Below, piece by piece: positions 9,263-20,404 of a DNA stretch of 64,000 bases (position 1 is the stretch's first letter; each line of letters opens with the position of its first letter). The DNA lies in assembly GCA_028339975.1 (NCBI GenBank), contig JAOLDG010000004.1, positions 1 to 64,000 of the forward strand, given 5' to 3'. Made by a program: the position numbers and the translations under genes. A model generated the notes under the pieces. That model was not told where the DNA came from, did not search any database, and was given only the letters and a program-made list of their open reading frames with translations. Source of the stretch: Hyphomicrobiales bacterium (GTDB lineage: Bacteria; Pseudomonadota; Alphaproteobacteria; MED-G09).

Positions 9263-9613
9263 CTAAAATTTTAATCCGGCTTCTCTTGCATTATCTGCCA
9301 ATGCTTTAACTCGACCATGATATTTATAACAACCTCGATCAAAATAAACCTCTTTAACTCCTGCCTTAATAGCTTTCTTGGCTACTTCAGATCCAACCTT
9401 TGATGCTGACGCAATATTTGAGCCAAGGGCAGAAGATGACTTTTCTAACGAAGATGCTGAAGCTATAGTTATACCGCTATTATCATCAATCACTTGGGCA
9501 TAGATATGTTTAGAAGACCTAAAAACCGAAAGTCTCATTCGATCAGTTGCAGACTTCTTTAGTTTATTTCTAACTCGTGTCTTTCTTTTTTCTATTTCTA
9601 ATCTACTTACCAT
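9263..9613 (-). CDS. rplR: 50S ribosomal protein L18 (uL18)
   Basis: This 116-residue 5S rRNA-binding protein starts with a basic N-terminal arm ([13 protein letters not shown]) and has the [18 protein letters not shown] strand and the closing [26 protein letters not shown] characteristic of L18. It lies between rplF and rpsE in standard order. Confidence 0.98.
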   Translation of the reverse strand: MVSRLEIEKRKTRVRNKLKKSATDRMRLSVFRSSKHIYAQVIDDNSGITIASASSLEKSSSALGSNIASASKVGSEVAKKAIKAGVKEVYFDRGCYKYHGRVKALADNAREAGLKF

Positions 9614-9618
9614 TTTAA

Positions 9619-10152
9619 TTACTTCTTTTTACCTTCTTTTCTAAAAATAAATTCATCTTTATATTTAACGCCCTTACCTTTGTAGGGCTCAGGCGGTCTA
9701 TAACTTCTCAATTCAGCAGCTACCTGACCAACTTTCTGCTTATCAATTCCACTAACAGTAATTTCTGTAGGAGTAGCAACCTCAATCTTAATTCCCTCTG
9801 GAGTTTCATAGTTTATGTCATGACTAAAGCCAAGAGATAATTGAATATTATTACCTTTCATTTGAGCCTTGTAACCAACACCATTAATCTGTAATGTTTT
9901 TTTATAACCCTCTGTAACACCAATAATGTTATTATTTAGAAGACTTCTCTGTATTCCCCAATATTGAATACTAGCTTGAGATTCATCGATTGGTGTAATT
10001 GTTATCTTATTATTTTCCTGAACAACTGAGGTTCCAGAAAAATTCTCACAAGACAATTCGCCCTTAGGACCGGATGTGAATATCTCTGATTCGTTAATGG
10101 TTACATTAACCCCCTCAGGTATCTCAATAATCTTTTTTCCAATTCTAGACAT
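9619..10152 (-). CDS. rplF: 50S ribosomal protein L6 (uL6)
   Basis: This 177-residue protein sits near the GTPase-associated centre. It opens [15 protein letters not shown] and has [23 protein letters not shown] and the conserved C-terminus [26 protein letters not shown], covering both L6 domains. The length is normal. Confidence 0.98.
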   Translation of the reverse strand: MSRIGKKIIEIPEGVNVTINESEIFTSGPKGELSCENFSGTSVVQENNKITITPIDESQASIQYWGIQRSLLNNNIIGVTEGYKKTLQINGVGYKAQMKGNNIQLSLGFSHDINYETPEGIKIEVATPTEITVSGIDKQKVGQVAAELRSYRPPEPYKGKGVKYKDEFIFRKEGKKK

Positions 10153-10168
10153 TTAAAACCTCAATAGA

Positions 10169-10567
10169 CTAAAAAACTGTACATAAAATTTCACCACCAA
10201 CATTTTCATTACGAGCAGAAGAATCCGACATAACTCCCTTTGGTGTAGAAATAACTGAAATACCGAGACCATTTCTTATTAAAGGCATGCTCTTAACTGA
10301 AGAGTAGACCCTTCGCCCAGGTTTTGACACCCTTGTAATTTCTTTAATTACGGGATCACCATCATGGTATTTTAATTCTATCTGTATCTCTGATTGACCA
10401 GTATCTCTCTCACTTTCTGAAAAGCCTCTAATAAAGCCTTCTTCTTTGAGAACCTCAAGAACATTTACTCTGAGAGTTGAAGAAGGCGACTCGACGAGCT
10501 CTTTTCCTCTCATATGAGCATTTCTAATTCTAGTAATCATGTCTCCAATTGGATCATTAATATTCAT
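10169..10567 (-). CDS. rpsH: 30S ribosomal protein S8 (uS8)
   Basis: This 132-residue primary 16S rRNA-binding protein has [18 protein letters not shown] at the N-terminus and the C-terminal [34 protein letters not shown]. In enterobacteria S8 represses the spc operon by binding its mRNA; the matching site was not identified here. Confidence 0.98.
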   Translation of the reverse strand: MNINDPIGDMITRIRNAHMRGKELVESPSSTLRVNVLEVLKEEGFIRGFSESERDTGQSEIQIELKYHDGDPVIKEITRVSKPGRRVYSSVKSMPLIRNGLGISVISTPKGVMSDSSARNENVGGEILCTVF

Positions 10568-10574
10568 TACAACC

Positions 10575-10880
10575 TCACCAGCTTGACTTAACTACACCGG
10601 GCAACTTACCGTCTGAAGCTAAATCTCTAAAAGCAATTCTTGATAAACCAAACTTTCTATAAACACCCCTTGGACGCCCAGTCAAAAGACATCGATTTCT
10701 TATTCTATTTTTTGAAGAATTTCTTGGAAGTTGAGCAAGTTTTAAACGTGCATCAAATCTATCTTCGGCTGAAAGATTTTTATCTTTCGATTTTGTCAAA
10801 AGATCCTCTCTTTTAGTCTTATATTTAGAATATAATTTTCTTCTTTTTAAATCTCTTTGCACCATGCTTACTTTTGCCAT
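10575..10880 (-). CDS. rpsN: 30S ribosomal protein S14 (uS14), zinc-independent form
   Basis: This 101-residue long-form S14 has the end [28 protein letters not shown] and lacks the paired CxxC motifs of the short zinc form, as is usual in proteobacteria. It is part of the 30S head. Spacings to rplE (9) and rpsH (7) suggest tight coupling. Confidence 0.98.
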   Translation of the reverse strand: MAKVSMVQRDLKRRKLYSKYKTKREDLLTKSKDKNLSAEDRFDARLKLAQLPRNSSKNRIRNRCLLTGRPRGVYRKFGLSRIAFRDLASDGKLPGVVKSSW

Positions 10881-10889
10881 CTAATATCC

Positions 10890-11456
10890 TTATCTTTTTC
10901 TAATGGGAAAATTAAAACTCTGTAATAAAGCTAACGCCTCATCATCATTCTTTGCTGTTGTATTTATAATAATATCCATACCCCAGATCTCAGAAACAGA
11001 CTCATAATTAATTTCAGGGAAGATTAAATGCTCTTTAATACCAAAAGCATAGTTACCATTGCCATCAAAGCTCTTTGGATTTAATCCATCAAAATCTCTT
11101 ACTCTTGGGAGAGCTATAGTAACAAGTCTGTCAATAAACTCATACATTACAGCTTTTCTTAAAGTCACTTTTGCTCCTACCGCCATTCCTTCTCTTAATT
11201 TAAAACCAGCTATAGCTTTTTTTGCAATAGTTTTAATAGGTTTTTGGCCAGCAATTAATTCAAGGGCAGATACAGCGTCATTTACTTTTTTGCTATCGGA
11301 AACTGATTGACTACCGGCGCCAATATTAATAACAATTTTAGAGATCTTAGGAACCTCAAAAATATTATTGAGCTTTAAATTCCCTAATAGTTCTTTTTGA
11401 ATTACATCTTTGTATTTCTGTTGAAGTCTGGGGGTGTAACTTACTGAATCAACCAT
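10890..11456 (-). CDS. rplE: 50S ribosomal protein L5 (uL5)
   Basis: This 188-residue 5S rRNA-binding protein of the central protuberance shows [27 protein letters not shown], the [22 protein letters not shown] segment and [11 protein letters not shown]. Its start lies inside the last codons of rplX (8-base overlap), so translation is coupled. Confidence 0.98.
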   Translation of the reverse strand: MVDSVSYTPRLQQKYKDVIQKELLGNLKLNNIFEVPKISKIVINIGAGSQSVSDSKKVNDAVSALELIAGQKPIKTIAKKAIAGFKLREGMAVGAKVTLRKAVMYEFIDRLVTIALPRVRDFDGLNPKSFDGNGNYAFGIKEHLIFPEINYESVSEIWGMDIIINTTAKNDDEALALLQSFNFPIRKR

Positions 11457-11775
11457 TTAAAATCTCCCCTGATTTTTTTGCATATCGAACTTTTTTACCT
11501 TTTTTATCTAACTTAAAACCAACACGAGTAGGTTTCTTTGTTTTAGGATCAGAAATCATAAGGTTTGAAATTTGAACTGGTCTTTCTTCAGAAACGATTC
11601 CACCTGCATCTTCCTGAGAAGGTTTTTTATGCCTTTTGACCAAATTAATACCTTGAACAAGAGCTTTATCTTGAGAATTAGAAATCTTTATAACCTTTAA
11701 GACATCACCCTCTTTGCCTTTATCTTTTCCAGACATAACAAAAACCTTATCGCCTTTTTTAATTTTTGCAGACAT
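11449..11775 (-). CDS. rplX: 50S ribosomal protein L24 (uL24)
   Basis: This 108-residue assembly-initiator protein starts [22 protein letters not shown], a KOW motif, and continues with [22 protein letters not shown]. It follows rplN with zero bases between stop and start and overlaps rplE by 8 bases. Confidence 0.97.
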   Translation of the reverse strand: MSAKIKKGDKVFVMSGKDKGKEGDVLKVIKISNSQDKALVQGINLVKRHKKPSQEDAGGIVSEERPVQISNLMISDPKTKKPTRVGFKLDKKGKKVRYAKKSGEILNG

Positions 11776-12144
11776 TTAAATAACCTCCGGAGCCAATGAA
11801 ACAATTTTCATTAATTTTTTAGTTCTTAGCTCTCTTGTCACAGGTCCAAAAATTCGCGTTCCAAGAGGCTCTCCGTTAGCATTGACTAATACAGCAGCAT
11901 TGGAGTCAAAGCGAATAGCGGTTCCATCGTTACGACGTATCTCTTTTTTTGTACGGACGATAACGGCTTTAAGAACTTCACCCTTTTTTACTTTACCACG
12001 TGGAATAGCCTCTTTGACAGAGACAACTATTATATCTCCAACAGAAGCTGTCCTTCTTTTAGAGCCGCCTAAAACTTTAATACACTGGACCTGTTTTGCT
12101 CCAGAGTTATCGGCAACATCTAGTTTTGTTTGCATCTGTATCAT
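11776..12144 (-). CDS. rplN: 50S ribosomal protein L14 (uL14)
   Basis: This 122-residue, highly conserved protein at the subunit interface begins [18 protein letters not shown] and contains [30 protein letters not shown] and [13 protein letters not shown]. Length and position in the operon are canonical. Confidence 0.98.
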   Translation of the reverse strand: MIQMQTKLDVADNSGAKQVQCIKVLGGSKRRTASVGDIIVVSVKEAIPRGKVKKGEVLKAVIVRTKKEIRRNDGTAIRFDSNAAVLVNANGEPLGTRIFGPVTRELRTKKLMKIVSLAPEVI

Positions 12145-12167
12145 ATTAAAACCTTATACAATGTAGA

Positions 12168-12398
12168 CTATTCGTCTATCACTTCCCATGTTTTTGACTT
12201 GGATAGAGGCTTACACTCTCTAATCTGAACCAAATCACCAATTTTAAATTTATTACTCTCGTCGTGTGTCATATATTTTTTTGAACTTCTAACAGTTTTT
12301 TTGAAAAGGGGATCCGTAAATCTTCTCTCTACTGAAACAGTTATTGTTTTATCTGCTTTATCGCTTACGACAACGCCTTTTAAAATTCTTTTAGGCAT
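12168..12398 (-). CDS. rpsQ: 30S ribosomal protein S17 (uS17)
   Basis: This 76-residue primary 16S rRNA-binding protein has [21 protein letters not shown], a basic loop [20 protein letters not shown] and [14 protein letters not shown], all S17 landmarks. The start overlaps the end of rpmC by 8 bases. Confidence 0.97.
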   Translation of the reverse strand: MPKRILKGVVVSDKADKTITVSVERRFTDPLFKKTVRSSKKYMTHDESNKFKIGDLVQIRECKPLSKSKTWEVIDE

Positions 12399-12600
12399 TA
12401 CTCACCTCTTTTTTATGTTTATTCATCATTGTTTTTACTCTAGCAATATTTTTCTTCTTCTTAGATATCTGAGAAGTATCCTCGAATTGACCAGCCATTT
12501 TCTGAATACCAATATTAAAAACCTCTTTTTTCAAGGAATTTAAAGAATCTGTTAACTCATCAAAACTCATGTCTTTAATATCTTTTTCTTTCTTAGCCAT
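12391..12600 (-). CDS. rpmC: 50S ribosomal protein L29 (uL29)
   Basis: This 69-residue two-helix protein at the exit tunnel has the family pattern L-x-x-L-K-K-E-x-F-N-I-x-x-x-x-x-Q and a C-terminal [13 protein letters not shown] helix. The N-terminus is Lys/Asp-rich. It lies two bases after rplP and overlaps rpsQ. Confidence 0.95.
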   Translation of the reverse strand: MAKKEKDIKDMSFDELTDSLNSLKKEVFNIGIQKMAGQFEDTSQISKKKKNIARVKTMMNKHKKEVSNA

Positions 12601-12602
12601 AT

Positions 12603-13022
12603 CTAAATTCCTTCACCGGGCCTAGTAATAATCTTAGTTAAAACAGGGAGTTTAGAGGATCCTAAGTCTAAGGCTGTTTTAGCAACCTCAGGTGTAACAC
12701 CATCTATCTCAAACATAATTCTTCCTGGCTTGACTCTTGCTGCCCAATATTCTGGGGTACCCTTACCCTTACCCATTCTAACTTCTGTAGGCTTTTTTGA
12801 TACAGGAACATCAGGAAAAATTCTTATCCAAACTCTACCGGCCCTTTTCATATGCCTTGTTATAGCTCTTCTCGCTGCCTCAATTTGTCTAGCAGTAATT
12901 CTTTCAGCAGTAAGGGCTTTGAGACCATATGAACCAAATGTAAGAGTAGTGCCACCTTTGGCATTACCCTTTATTCTTCCCTTGTGGGCTTTACGAAATT
13001 TTGTTTTTTTAGGTTGTAACAT
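12603..13022 (-). CDS. rplP: 50S ribosomal protein L16 (uL16)
   Basis: This 139-residue protein contacts the A-site tRNA elbow. It shows [19 protein letters not shown], the [21 protein letters not shown] helix and [26 protein letters not shown]. Length is typical for the family. Confidence 0.98.
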   Translation of the reverse strand: MLQPKKTKFRKAHKGRIKGNAKGGTTLTFGSYGLKALTAERITARQIEAARRAITRHMKRAGRVWIRIFPDVPVSKKPTEVRMGKGKGTPEYWAARVKPGRIMFEIDGVTPEVAKTALDLGSSKLPVLTKIITRPGEGI

Positions 13023-13027
13023 AAAAA

Positions 13028-13729
13028 CTATCCTTGCTTACTCAGCCTAGGGCTATTATTTTCTTTTGAAGCACTCTTTTCATCTTTTATATTAGGATTA
13101 TGCTCCATTATTTCACCTAAGAAAATCCAAACTTTAATTCCACATATCCCATAAGTTGTATGAGCTGAGGCTACACCATAGTCAATATCAGATCTTAATG
13201 TGTGAAGAGGAACACGACCCTCTCTATACCATTCTGTTCTTGCAATTTCTGCTCCTCCAAGACGTCCAGCACAATTAATTCTGATACCTTGAGCTCCTAG
13301 ACGCATAGAGGACTGAACAGCTCTTTTCATAGCCCTTCGAAAGCCTATTCTTCTTTCTAGTTGTTGCGCGATATTTTCGGCAACAAGTGTTGCATTAACC
13401 TCAGGTTTTCTAACCTCAACAATATTAACAACTACATCAGAGGCTGTTATTCCTTGTAATTTCTTTTTTAAATTTTCAATATCAGCGCCTTTTTTACCAA
13501 TAATTAATCCAGGCCGTCCTGCATGAATAGTAACTAAGCATTTCTTATGAGGCCTTTCAATAATAACATTTGCTATTGCAGCATTTTTAAGATCCTTAAA
13601 AATCATTGCCCTCATTTGAATATCTTCCTGAATTAGCTTGCTATATTCATTTTTACCAGCGTACCATCTAGAATCCCAAGTACGATTAATACCAAGCCTC
13701 ATGCTAATTGGATTAACTTTTTGTCCCAT
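13028..13729 (-). CDS. rpsC: 30S ribosomal protein S3 (uS3)
   Basis: This 233-residue protein forms the mRNA entry pore with S4 and S5. It opens [24 protein letters not shown], has the KH-type [21 protein letters not shown] motif (about 72-92) and a C-terminal domain with [31 protein letters not shown]. The start overlaps the rplV stop by one base. Confidence 0.98.
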   Translation of the reverse strand: MGQKVNPISMRLGINRTWDSRWYAGKNEYSKLIQEDIQMRAMIFKDLKNAAIANVIIERPHKKCLVTIHAGRPGLIIGKKGADIENLKKKLQGITASDVVVNIVEVRKPEVNATLVAENIAQQLERRIGFRRAMKRAVQSSMRLGAQGIRINCAGRLGGAEIARTEWYREGRVPLHTLRSDIDYGVASAHTTYGICGIKVWIFLGEIMEHNPNIKDEKSASKENNSPRLSKQG

Positions 13730-14118
13730 TATTTCTTTTCCTCTAAAGTCTTTTCACGGAGAATAATAGTTAGTTGGCTAAATGGCTTAAGTATTTTACC
13801 AGTTCTTCCGCGAGCCCTAGGTCTAAATCTTTTCATTACTAGGTTTTTTCCAACAAATGCTTCATCAACATATAGCTTATCAATATCAAGAGAATGATTA
13901 TTTTCAGCATTAGCAATAGCACTTTCAAGAATTTTTTTAGCTTCATTTGAAATTCTTTTCTTAGAAAACTCTAAAAAAGATAGTGCATCACCGACTTTTT
14001 TTCCTCGAATATTTTTTACAGCATCATTAAGCTTGATTGGACTCGTTCTAATCATCTTTCCAATTGCTTTAGAAAATCTATCGTCAGAAGAATCTTTTAT
14101 TTTATTAGCTTCATTCAT
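13729..14118 (-). CDS. rplV: 50S ribosomal protein L22 (uL22)
   Basis: This 129-residue tunnel-wall protein has the helix block [23 protein letters not shown] and the tunnel hairpin region [27 protein letters not shown]. The N-terminus carries about fifteen extra residues before the conserved core. Confidence 0.97.
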   Translation of the reverse strand: MNEANKIKDSSDDRFSKAIGKMIRTSPIKLNDAVKNIRGKKVGDALSFLEFSKKRISNEAKKILESAIANAENNHSLDIDKLYVDEAFVGKNLVMKRFRPRARGRTGKILKPFSQLTIILREKTLEEKK

Positions 14119-14120
14119 AA

Positions 14121-14399
14121 TTAACTTCTCTTTGCAGATTTATCAGCCATATGGCCGTAATATGTTCTTGTAGGAGAAAATTCACCAAATTTATGACCAA
14201 CCATATCTTCAGAAATTAATACTGGAATAAATTTTTGACCATTATAGACACCAAAATTAAGGCCAACAAATTGCGGGAGAATTGTAGATCTCCTACTCCA
14301 TATCTTAATAACATCTTTTCGCCCAGATGCTCTTGCTGCATCTGCTTTTTTTAAAATATATTGATCCACAAATGGACCTTTCCAAACTGATCTAGCCAT
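14121..14399 (-). CDS. rpsS: 30S ribosomal protein S19 (uS19)
   Basis: This 92-residue head protein partners S13. It has [46 protein letters not shown] and the end [25 protein letters not shown], all canonical. It is two bases from both neighbours. Confidence 0.98.
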   Translation of the reverse strand: MARSVWKGPFVDQYILKKADAARASGRKDVIKIWSRRSTILPQFVGLNFGVYNGQKFIPVLISEDMVGHKFGEFSPTRTYYGHMADKSAKRS

Positions 14400-14401
14400 A
14401 A

Positions 14402-15241
14402 TTACCTTCTTTTTCTCTTTTGATGACGAGTTCTAATAATAAATTTATCAGACTCTTTATTTGAACGAGTTTTCTTACCTTTGGTTGGAACACCCCATGG
14501 TGTAACTGGATGCCTACCTCCAGACGTTTTACCTTCACCGCCTCCGTGAGGATGGTCAACCGGATTCATAACGACACCTCGGACTGAAGGTCTTTTTCCC
14601 TTCCATCGATTTCTTCCGGCTTTCGCCAGTTTTGTATTAGAATTATCTGGATTTGAAACGGCTCCAATTGTAGCCTTACAAATATCAGGAATTAATCTTT
14701 GTTCCCCAGATGTTAATTTTAGTATCGCCATTCCTTGATCTCTACCAACAAGTTGGGCAAAGGTACCTGCAGATCTAATAAGTTGCGCGCCTTTTCCTGG
14801 TTTCATTTCAATATTATGAATAATGGTTCCGATAGGCATTTTTTTCATCGGCATTGTATTGCCTGGTTTAATATCTGCCTTTTCACTGGAAATAACTTTA
14901 TCTCCTACAGATAATCTTTGAGGAGCAACAATATAGCTTAACTCCCCATCATCATACTTTAAAAGAGCAATAAATGCTGATCTATTCGGATCATATTCAA
15001 GTCTTTCAACAGTTGCGGAAATATCAAGCTTATTTCTCTTAAAATCAATTTTTCTGTAAAGTCGTTTATGACCACCACCTCTTCTCCTTGCAGTCATTCT
15101 GCCTTTGTTATTTCTACCACCAGAACTTGATAGGCCTTCGGTTAGGGCCTTTATCGGCCTTTCTTTTGATAAATGAGATTTATCAACGAGCACTAATCCT
15201 CTTTGACCGGGGCTAGTAGGTTTATATTTTTTTAATGCCAT
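14402..15241 (-). CDS. rplB: 50S ribosomal protein L2 (uL2)
   Basis: This 279-residue protein lies near the peptidyl-transferase centre. It contains [22 protein letters not shown] and the hallmark [14 protein letters not shown] segment with the histidine thought important for peptide-bond formation. The C-terminus is basic (TRHQKRKRR). Length is normal. Confidence 0.99.
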   Translation of the reverse strand: MALKKYKPTSPGQRGLVLVDKSHLSKERPIKALTEGLSSSGGRNNKGRMTARRRGGGHKRLYRKIDFKRNKLDISATVERLEYDPNRSAFIALLKYDDGELSYIVAPQRLSVGDKVISSEKADIKPGNTMPMKKMPIGTIIHNIEMKPGKGAQLIRSAGTFAQLVGRDQGMAILKLTSGEQRLIPDICKATIGAVSNPDNSNTKLAKAGRNRWKGKRPSVRGVVMNPVDHPHGGGEGKTSGGRHPVTPWGVPTKGKKTRSNKESDKFIIRTRHQKRKRR

Positions 15242-15245
15242 TTAC

Positions 15246-15539
15246 TTATACTCCGCCCATAACGTCTATTGATTGACCTTCTTCAAGTGTAATAATCGCA
15301 TGCTTAAAATCTTTTCTTTTGCCTTTAATATTTTTAAAATTAGTTGTCTTACCTTTACGCCTAAGGGTATTTACAGATTTAACTTTGACTTTAAATAGCT
15401 CTTCAACGCTCTTCTTAATCTCAGTTTTAGAAGAATTCATACCAACTTTAAAAACAACCTTATTACTTTCAGAAAGCATTGAAGATTTCTCAGTAATTAC
15501 TGGACTAACCAGGATATCAAAATAACTTTTTTCACTCAT
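15246..15539 (-). CDS. rplW: 50S ribosomal protein L23 (uL23)
   Basis: This 97-residue protein at the tunnel exit is the docking point for trigger factor and SRP. It has ILVSPVITEKSSML, an FKVGMNSSKTEIKKSVEELFKVKVKSVNTL core and a basic RKGKTTNFKNIKGKRKDFKHAI loop. Its ATG overlaps the rplD stop by four bases. Confidence 0.97.
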   Translation of the reverse strand: MSEKSYFDILVSPVITEKSSMLSESNKVVFKVGMNSSKTEIKKSVEELFKVKVKSVNTLRRKGKTTNFKNIKGKRKDFKHAIITLEEGQSIDVMGGV

Positions 15540-16156
15540 TGAAGTCTCTCGTTTAACATTTCAACAGATCGTTTTGTAAGAACTAATTTTTCTTTACGAA
15601 GTATGTCGTATACATTTATTCCTTCAATATTAATAAGTTCAAGCCCTTTAACGTTCTTAATGGCTAGCTCAAAATTTTTATCAAATTCCTTCAAATCTAC
15701 AAAAAGAGCACCCTCAAGCTTTAATTCTTTAATTTTCAAAACCAGGTCTTTAGTTTTTGGTGATGAAAGCTTTGCCTCATCAAGAATGGTTAGCTCATTA
15801 TTCTTAACCTTTGCTGACAATGCATGCTTTAACCCAAGTGTTCTAATTTTCTTAGGAAGCTTAGTAGAGTGATCTCTCGGCTTAGGACCAAACGCTACAC
15901 CACCACCACGGAAAAGGTTAACTTTTCTTGTACTATGTCTTGCTCCGCCCGAGCCTTTTTGAGCCATAATCTTTCTTGTACTACCGGTAACCTCGCCTCT
16001 CTCTTTTACCTTGTGGGTTCCAGATCTTCTTTTTGATAGCTGCCAAGTTACAACTCTGTGTAGGATATCGCGCCTTGGATCAAGACCATAAATTGAGTCG
16101 TTTAACTCTTGAGAGGATTTTTTATCTGAGCTTAAGCTTACTAAACTAACTTTCAT
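15536..16156 (-). CDS. rplD: 50S ribosomal protein L4 (uL4)
   Basis: This 206-residue protein helps form the exit tunnel and, in enterobacteria, represses the S10 operon. The central loop holds [22 protein letters not shown] and [26 protein letters not shown] start at ATG 16156, preceded by GAGGGAGA at good spacing. Upstream in-frame starts would run through the rplC coding end without homology. The chosen start lies 11 bases inside the end of rplC. Confidence 0.96.
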   Translation of the reverse strand: MKVSLVSLSSDKKSSQELNDSIYGLDPRRDILHRVVTWQLSKRRSGTHKVKERGEVTGSTRKIMAQKGSGGARHSTRKVNLFRGGGVAFGPKPRDHSTKLPKKIRTLGLKHALSAKVKNNELTILDEAKLSSPKTKDLVLKIKELKLEGALFVDLKEFDKNFELAIKNVKGLELINIEGINVYDILRKEKLVLTKRSVEMLNERLQ

Positions 16157-16928
16157 TTGAATCTCCCTCTTTTTTTGAGACATCAGGGGTATCAACAACC
16201 TGATCATCCTTAGTATTTTCAGAAGTCGCTACATCTGCAGAATCCTCATGATTATTAGTCTTTAAGCCAGCAGGCAAAGGAATATTATCCGGTAAAGATT
16301 TTTTAACAGAGTCTTTTAATAAAACCCAACCACCCTTAGGTCCCGGAACTGCTCCTTTTATATAAATATACCCATCTTCAGACATGGTTTTAACAACCTT
16401 AAGATTTTGGACGGTGACATTAGCTGCACCCATATGACCTGCCATTTTTTTACCCTTAAACACCTTGCCAGGATCTTGACATTGTCCTGTAGATCCATGA
16501 CTTCTATGACTAATTGAAACACCATGGGATGCTCTTAAACCTCCAAAATTATGACGCTTCATAGCCCCTGCAAATCCCTTACCAATCGAAATACCTGATG
16601 CATCTATATACTGACCATCAACAAAATGAGAGGCAGAAAGCTCAGAACCATTTTCAAGTAAATTTTCTTCGCTAACTCTGAATTCTGATAACTTAACTTT
16701 AGGTTGGGAATTATGCTTCTTAAAGTGGCCCTTCATAGGCTTTGATACATGTTTCTCCTTAGCGTTTACAACCCCAAGTTGAACAGAGGAATAACCATCT
16801 TTTTCTTTAGTTTTTGTTGAAACAACATGACAGTTATCTAGGTGCAGTATGGTAACGGGTATGTGAATACCATCATCGGTATAAACGCGACTCATTCCAA
16901 GTTTTTTACATATTAATCCGGTTCTCAT
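16146..16928 (-). CDS. rplC: 50S ribosomal protein L3 (uL3) with acidic C-terminal tail
   Basis: This assembly-initiator protein opens [20 protein letters not shown] and has the central loop [36 protein letters not shown], including the glutamine methylated in enterobacteria. It is 260 residues long against about 210-220 usually. About 40 added C-terminal residues are rich in Asp, Glu, Ser and Asn, and the rplD start lies inside their last codons. The tail is probably unstructured. Confidence 0.98.
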   Translation of the reverse strand: MRTGLICKKLGMSRVYTDDGIHIPVTILHLDNCHVVSTKTKEKDGYSSVQLGVVNAKEKHVSKPMKGHFKKHNSQPKVKLSEFRVSEENLLENGSELSASHFVDGQYIDASGISIGKGFAGAMKRHNFGGLRASHGVSISHRSHGSTGQCQDPGKVFKGKKMAGHMGAANVTVQNLKVVKTMSEDGYIYIKGAVPGPKGGWVLLKDSVKKSLPDNIPLPAGLKTNNHEDSADVATSENTKDDQVVDTPDVSKKEGDSNES

Positions 16929-16945
16929 TTTACTAACCTCAATTC

Positions 16946-17254
16946 CTATAATTTAATCTCAACATCAACACCGGCTGCTAAATCTAACTTCATTAGTGCG
17001 TCAACAGTTTGTGGTGTAGGGTCTATTATATCCATTAATCTTTTGTGAGTTCTTATCTCAAACTGCTCTCTACTTTTTTTATCAATATGAGGCCCTTTAA
17101 GAACTGTAAACTTTTCTATACGAGTAGGTAATGGAATTGGACCACGAACATCGGCTCCAGTTCTTTTAGCTGTATCAAGAATTTCTTTAGCAGATGTATC
17201 AAGAGTTCTATGATCATATGCTTTTAATCTAATTCTTATATTTTGCTCTTTCAT
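16946..17254 (-). CDS. rpsJ: 30S ribosomal protein S10 (uS10, NusE)
   Basis: This 102-residue protein works in the 30S head and also with NusB in antitermination. It has [56 protein letters not shown] and the end [10 protein letters not shown]. It follows fusA by only 25 bases, with no tuf gene and no clear promoter between them. Confidence 0.98.
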   Translation of the reverse strand: MKEQNIRIRLKAYDHRTLDTSAKEILDTAKRTGADVRGPIPLPTRIEKFTVLKGPHIDKKSREQFEIRTHKRLMDIIDPTPQTVDALMKLDLAAGVDVEIKL

Positions 17255-17279
17255 TTACTTACCCTTTTAATAATATCAA

Positions 17280-19355
17280 TTAAGCTAGCTTAGCTATAAC
17301 TTCATCAGAAACAGCCTTTGGCACTTCCTGATAATGATCAAATAACATAGTAAAGACAGCTCTCCCTTGAGACATAGATCTCAGTGTGTTTACATATCCA
17401 AACATATTTGCAAGAGGTACCATTGAATCTATAACTGTTGATGGTCCACGTGTTTCTGTCCCAGAAATTTGACCTCTTCTACTATTCAAATCACCTATAA
17501 TATCTCCAAGATGTTCTTCAGGAGTTACAACTTCAACTTTCATTATTGGCTCTAATAATTTTATTCCTGCATCTCTACAAACTTCACGAAAAGCCGCTCT
17601 CGCAGCAATCTCAAAGGCCATTACGCTAGAATCTACATCATGATAAGCGCCATCAATAAGTCTTACGCTAAAATCAATGATAGGAAAACCAGCCAAAGCC
17701 CCAGTTTCTTTTACGCTTGCAATACCCTTTTCAACACCAGGTATGTATTCCTTAGGAATGTTTCCACCAACAATCTCACTTTTAAATTCGTAACCTTCGC
17801 CAGGCTTGCTTGGAGTAATAACAATCTTTAAACGCGCAAATTGTCCTGCACCACCACTTTGTTTTTTGTGAGTATAATCAATTTCCGCTTCTCTTGAAAA
17901 AGTTTCCCGGTAAGCAACTTGAGGTGCTCCAACATTTGCCTCTACCTTAAATTCTCTTTTCATTCTGTCGACTAAAATATCAAGGTGAAGCTCACCCATA
18001 CCACTAATTACTGTCTGCCCAGATTCATTGTCAGAGGAAACTCTAAAAGATGGATCTTCTTTCGCTAGGCGTGCTAACGCAAGTCCCATTTTTTCTTGGT
18101 CAGCTTTTGTTTTTGGCTCTACCGCAACCTCAATAACAGGCTCAGGGAATTCCATTCTTTCAAGAACAATTTGGTTATCAGTACCGCACAATGTATCGCC
18201 AGTAGTTGTATCTTTTAATCCAACAAGAGCAACAATATCACCAGCGCGCGCCTCTTTAATATCTTCTCTTGAGTTAGAATGCATCTCTAGCATTCTTCCA
18301 ATTCTCTCTTTCTTATTTTTTACAGTATTAACAAGAGTCTGGCCTGTCTCTAAAACACCGGAATATATTCTTGCAAATGTTAAGTTTCCAACAAACGGAT
18401 CATTCATAACTTTAAATGCTAGAAGGGATAAAGGTTCGGTATCAGAAGATTCTCTTTTCATTTCCTCATCTGTGTCTGGATGAACACCCTTAATTGCCTC
18501 AACATCGATAGGTGAAGGCATAAAATCAACAACAGCATCAAGAAGTGGTTGAACTCCTTTGTTTTTGAAAGCAGTTCCATTTAACACTGGAACAAAGGAC
18601 TGATTTAAGACACCAGTACGAACACATCTCTTAATAGTATCGATATCTGGCTCAACACCTTCAAGGTAGGCCTCCATTACTTCATCATCCTGTTCAACAG
18701 CAGTTTCTATAAGCTCAGATCTATATTTTTCTGCATCTTGCTTTAAATCATCCCTGATATCTCTATATTCAAACTCTGCGCCTAAGTCCTCATCTTTCCA
18801 AACGACTTCTTTCATTAAGACTAAATCAACAATACCTTCATAGTTACTCTCGGAACCAATTGGTAATTGCAGTACCAAAGGAGTTGATCCCAATCTATCT
18901 TTAATCATATCAACACATCGATAGAAATCCGCTCCTATCCTATCCATCTTATTAACGAAACACATCCTAGGAACATCATACTTATTTGCTTGACGCCAGA
19001 CGGTTTCGGATTGAGGCTCGACACCAGCAACAGAATCAAAGACAGCTACGGCGCCATCCAAAACTCTCAATGATCTTTCGACCTCAATAGTAAAATCAAC
19101 ATGACCAGGTGTATCAATAATATTTATTCTTTTTTCGTTCCAAAAACATGTTGTCGCAGCAGAGGTTATTGTTATTCCTCGTTCCTGCTCTTGTTCCATC
19201 CAGTCCATTGTAGCTGCGCCATCATGGACTTCACCGATTTTATAACTTTTACCAGTATAATATAAAATACGTTCCGTTGTAGTAGTTTTACCAGCATCAA
19301 TATGAGCCATAATACCAATATTTCTATAATCTGATAATGCTGTTGCACGTGCCAT
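17280..19355 (-). CDS. fusA: elongation factor G
   Basis: This 691-residue translocase GTPase has the G-domain motifs [24 protein letters not shown] (P-loop), [19 protein letters not shown] and [10 protein letters not shown], followed by domains II to V with the [12 protein letters not shown] and [29 protein letters not shown] segments. It sits between rpsG and rpsJ with short spacers of 17 and 25 bases. Confidence 0.99.
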   Translation of the reverse strand: MARATALSDYRNIGIMAHIDAGKTTTTERILYYTGKSYKIGEVHDGAATMDWMEQEQERGITITSAATTCFWNEKRINIIDTPGHVDFTIEVERSLRVLDGAVAVFDSVAGVEPQSETVWRQANKYDVPRMCFVNKMDRIGADFYRCVDMIKDRLGSTPLVLQLPIGSESNYEGIVDLVLMKEVVWKDEDLGAEFEYRDIRDDLKQDAEKYRSELIETAVEQDDEVMEAYLEGVEPDIDTIKRCVRTGVLNQSFVPVLNGTAFKNKGVQPLLDAVVDFMPSPIDVEAIKGVHPDTDEEMKRESSDTEPLSLLAFKVMNDPFVGNLTFARIYSGVLETGQTLVNTVKNKKERIGRMLEMHSNSREDIKEARAGDIVALVGLKDTTTGDTLCGTDNQIVLERMEFPEPVIEVAVEPKTKADQEKMGLALARLAKEDPSFRVSSDNESGQTVISGMGELHLDILVDRMKREFKVEANVGAPQVAYRETFSREAEIDYTHKKQSGGAGQFARLKIVITPSKPGEGYEFKSEIVGGNIPKEYIPGVEKGIASVKETGALAGFPIIDFSVRLIDGAYHDVDSSVMAFEIAARAAFREVCRDAGIKLLEPIMKVEVVTPEEHLGDIIGDLNSRRGQISGTETRGPSTVIDSMVPLANMFGYVNTLRSMSQGRAVFTMLFDHYQEVPKAVSDEVIAKLA

Positions 19356-19372
19356 AATAAACCTTTAATAAA

Positions 19373-19843
19373 TTACCAACGATAATGAGAAAAAGCTCTA
19401 TTAGCTTCGGCCATTTTGTGAGTATCTTCTCTTTTTTTAACAGAATTACCTCTGTTATTTGATGCATCGATTAACTCAGAGGATAACTTTTCTCCCATGG
19501 TGTCTTCGCTTCTTGATCTTGCAGCAGCAATTATCCACCTAATTGCTAAAGCTTTTCTTCTTTCAGACCTTACCTCAACCGGAACTTGATAAGTGGCACC
19601 GCCAACTCTTCTGGATCTAACTTCAACAGATGGCATAACATTATCAATTGCATCGTGGAAAACCTTAATTGGATCAGTCTTCAATTTTCCTTCAATCTGA
19701 TCGAAGGCACCATAAACAATTCTTTCCGCTGTAGATTTCTTACCATCGACCATAAGATTATTCATGAACTTGGATACAACCTCATCCCTATATTTTGGAT
19801 CAGGAAAAATTTCTCTCTTTTCTGCTTTATGTCGTCTGGACAT
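19373..19843 (-). CDS. rpsG: 30S ribosomal protein S7 (uS7)
   Basis: This 156-residue head-assembly initiator contains [57 protein letters not shown] and the end [13 protein letters not shown]. In enterobacteria S7 represses the str operon. The 20-base gap between rpsL and rpsG is too short for that long intercistronic site, so control may differ here. Confidence 0.98.
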   Translation of the reverse strand: MSRRHKAEKREIFPDPKYRDEVVSKFMNNLMVDGKKSTAERIVYGAFDQIEGKLKTDPIKVFHDAIDNVMPSVEVRSRRVGGATYQVPVEVRSERRKALAIRWIIAAARSRSEDTMGEKLSSELIDASNNRGNSVKKREDTHKMAEANRAFSHYRW

Positions 19844-19863
19844 TTTATTCCTCTACTAATTAA

Positions 19864-20238
19864 TTATTTAGGTTTTTTTGTACCGTATTTTGATCTTCTT
19901 TGTTTACGATCAGCGACGCCTTGGGTATCAAGAACGCCTCTTAAAACATGATATCTTACACCAGGTAAATCTTTTACTCTTCCACCTCTAATTAGAACAA
20001 CAGAATGCTCTTGAAGATTATGACCTTCACCTGGAATATAGCTAGTAACTTCAAAACCATTTGTTAGTCTTACTCTTGCAACCTTACGCAATGCAGAGTT
20101 TGGTTTTTTTGGAGTAGTTGTGTATACGCGCGTACAGACGCCTCTTTTTTGGGGGCAAGCTTCCATAGCAGGTACTTTATTTCTCTTTGCTATATTAGCT
20201 CTTCCGCCTCTTTGAACTAATTGATTAATTGTAGGCAT
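19864..20238 (-). CDS. rpsL: 30S ribosomal protein S12 (uS12)
   Basis: This 124-residue decoding-centre protein begins [25 protein letters not shown]. The streptomycin-contact loops are of the sensitive type: KKPNSALRK with the lysine equivalent to K43, and [13 protein letters not shown] with the lysine equivalent to K88. It is the first gene of the str run, with a leader of about 100 bases carrying two dyads and a short open frame. Confidence 0.98.
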   Translation of the reverse strand: MPTINQLVQRGGRANIAKRNKVPAMEACPQKRGVCTRVYTTTPKKPNSALRKVARVRLTNGFEVTSYIPGEGHNLQEHSVVLIRGGRVKDLPGVRYHVLRGVLDTQGVADRKQRRSKYGTKKPK

Positions 20239-20260
20239 AATATTTTTCCCAATATAAATT

Positions 20261-20281
20261 ATTCATTCATAAAGAATGAAT
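20261..20281 (-). promoter_or_regulatory. hairpin just upstream of the rpsL ribosome-binding site
   Basis: An exact 8-base inverted repeat, ATTCATTC (20261-20268) and GAATGAAT (20274-20281), encloses a 5-base loop in the rpsL leader and ends 22 bases before the start codon. A second perfect dyad, TAGGAT/ATCCTA (20319-20331), lies nearer the 5' end. Both could mediate translational feedback of the str genes; that role is inferred from position only. Confidence 0.4.
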
Positions 20282-20345
20282 ACTTACTTAAATTTTTTGC
20301 GAATGGCGCGGCAGCGTTTAGGATAATCCTACGACCTGTCATAAG

Positions 20346-20381
20346 CGTTGTCTTAGTAGCTTTGTATTCGTTTTCAGTCAA
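20346..20381 (-). promoter_or_regulatory. candidate str operon promoter
   Basis: On the minus strand, TTGACT (20376-20381) is separated by 17 bases from a -10-like TACTAA (20353-20358), placing the start near 20346, about 108 bases before rpsL. The -35 is strong and the -10 weak (three of six consensus bases). It lies only 24 bases after the rpoC stop, and no convincing intrinsic terminator separates them, so read-through from rpoC is likely as well. Confidence 0.5.
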
Positions 20382-20404
20382 GAAAAAAACACTATTTCTT
20401 TAAT

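Noticed and set aside
3784-19951. Many forward open frames of 60-150 codons opposite the ribosomal genes
   Set aside because: They are antisense shadows of conserved genes, with no ribosome-binding sites and no recognisable domains.
20382-20404. Intrinsic terminator after rpoC
   Set aside because: There is a U-run but no GC-containing stem; the potential pairing is only A-T and too weak to call.
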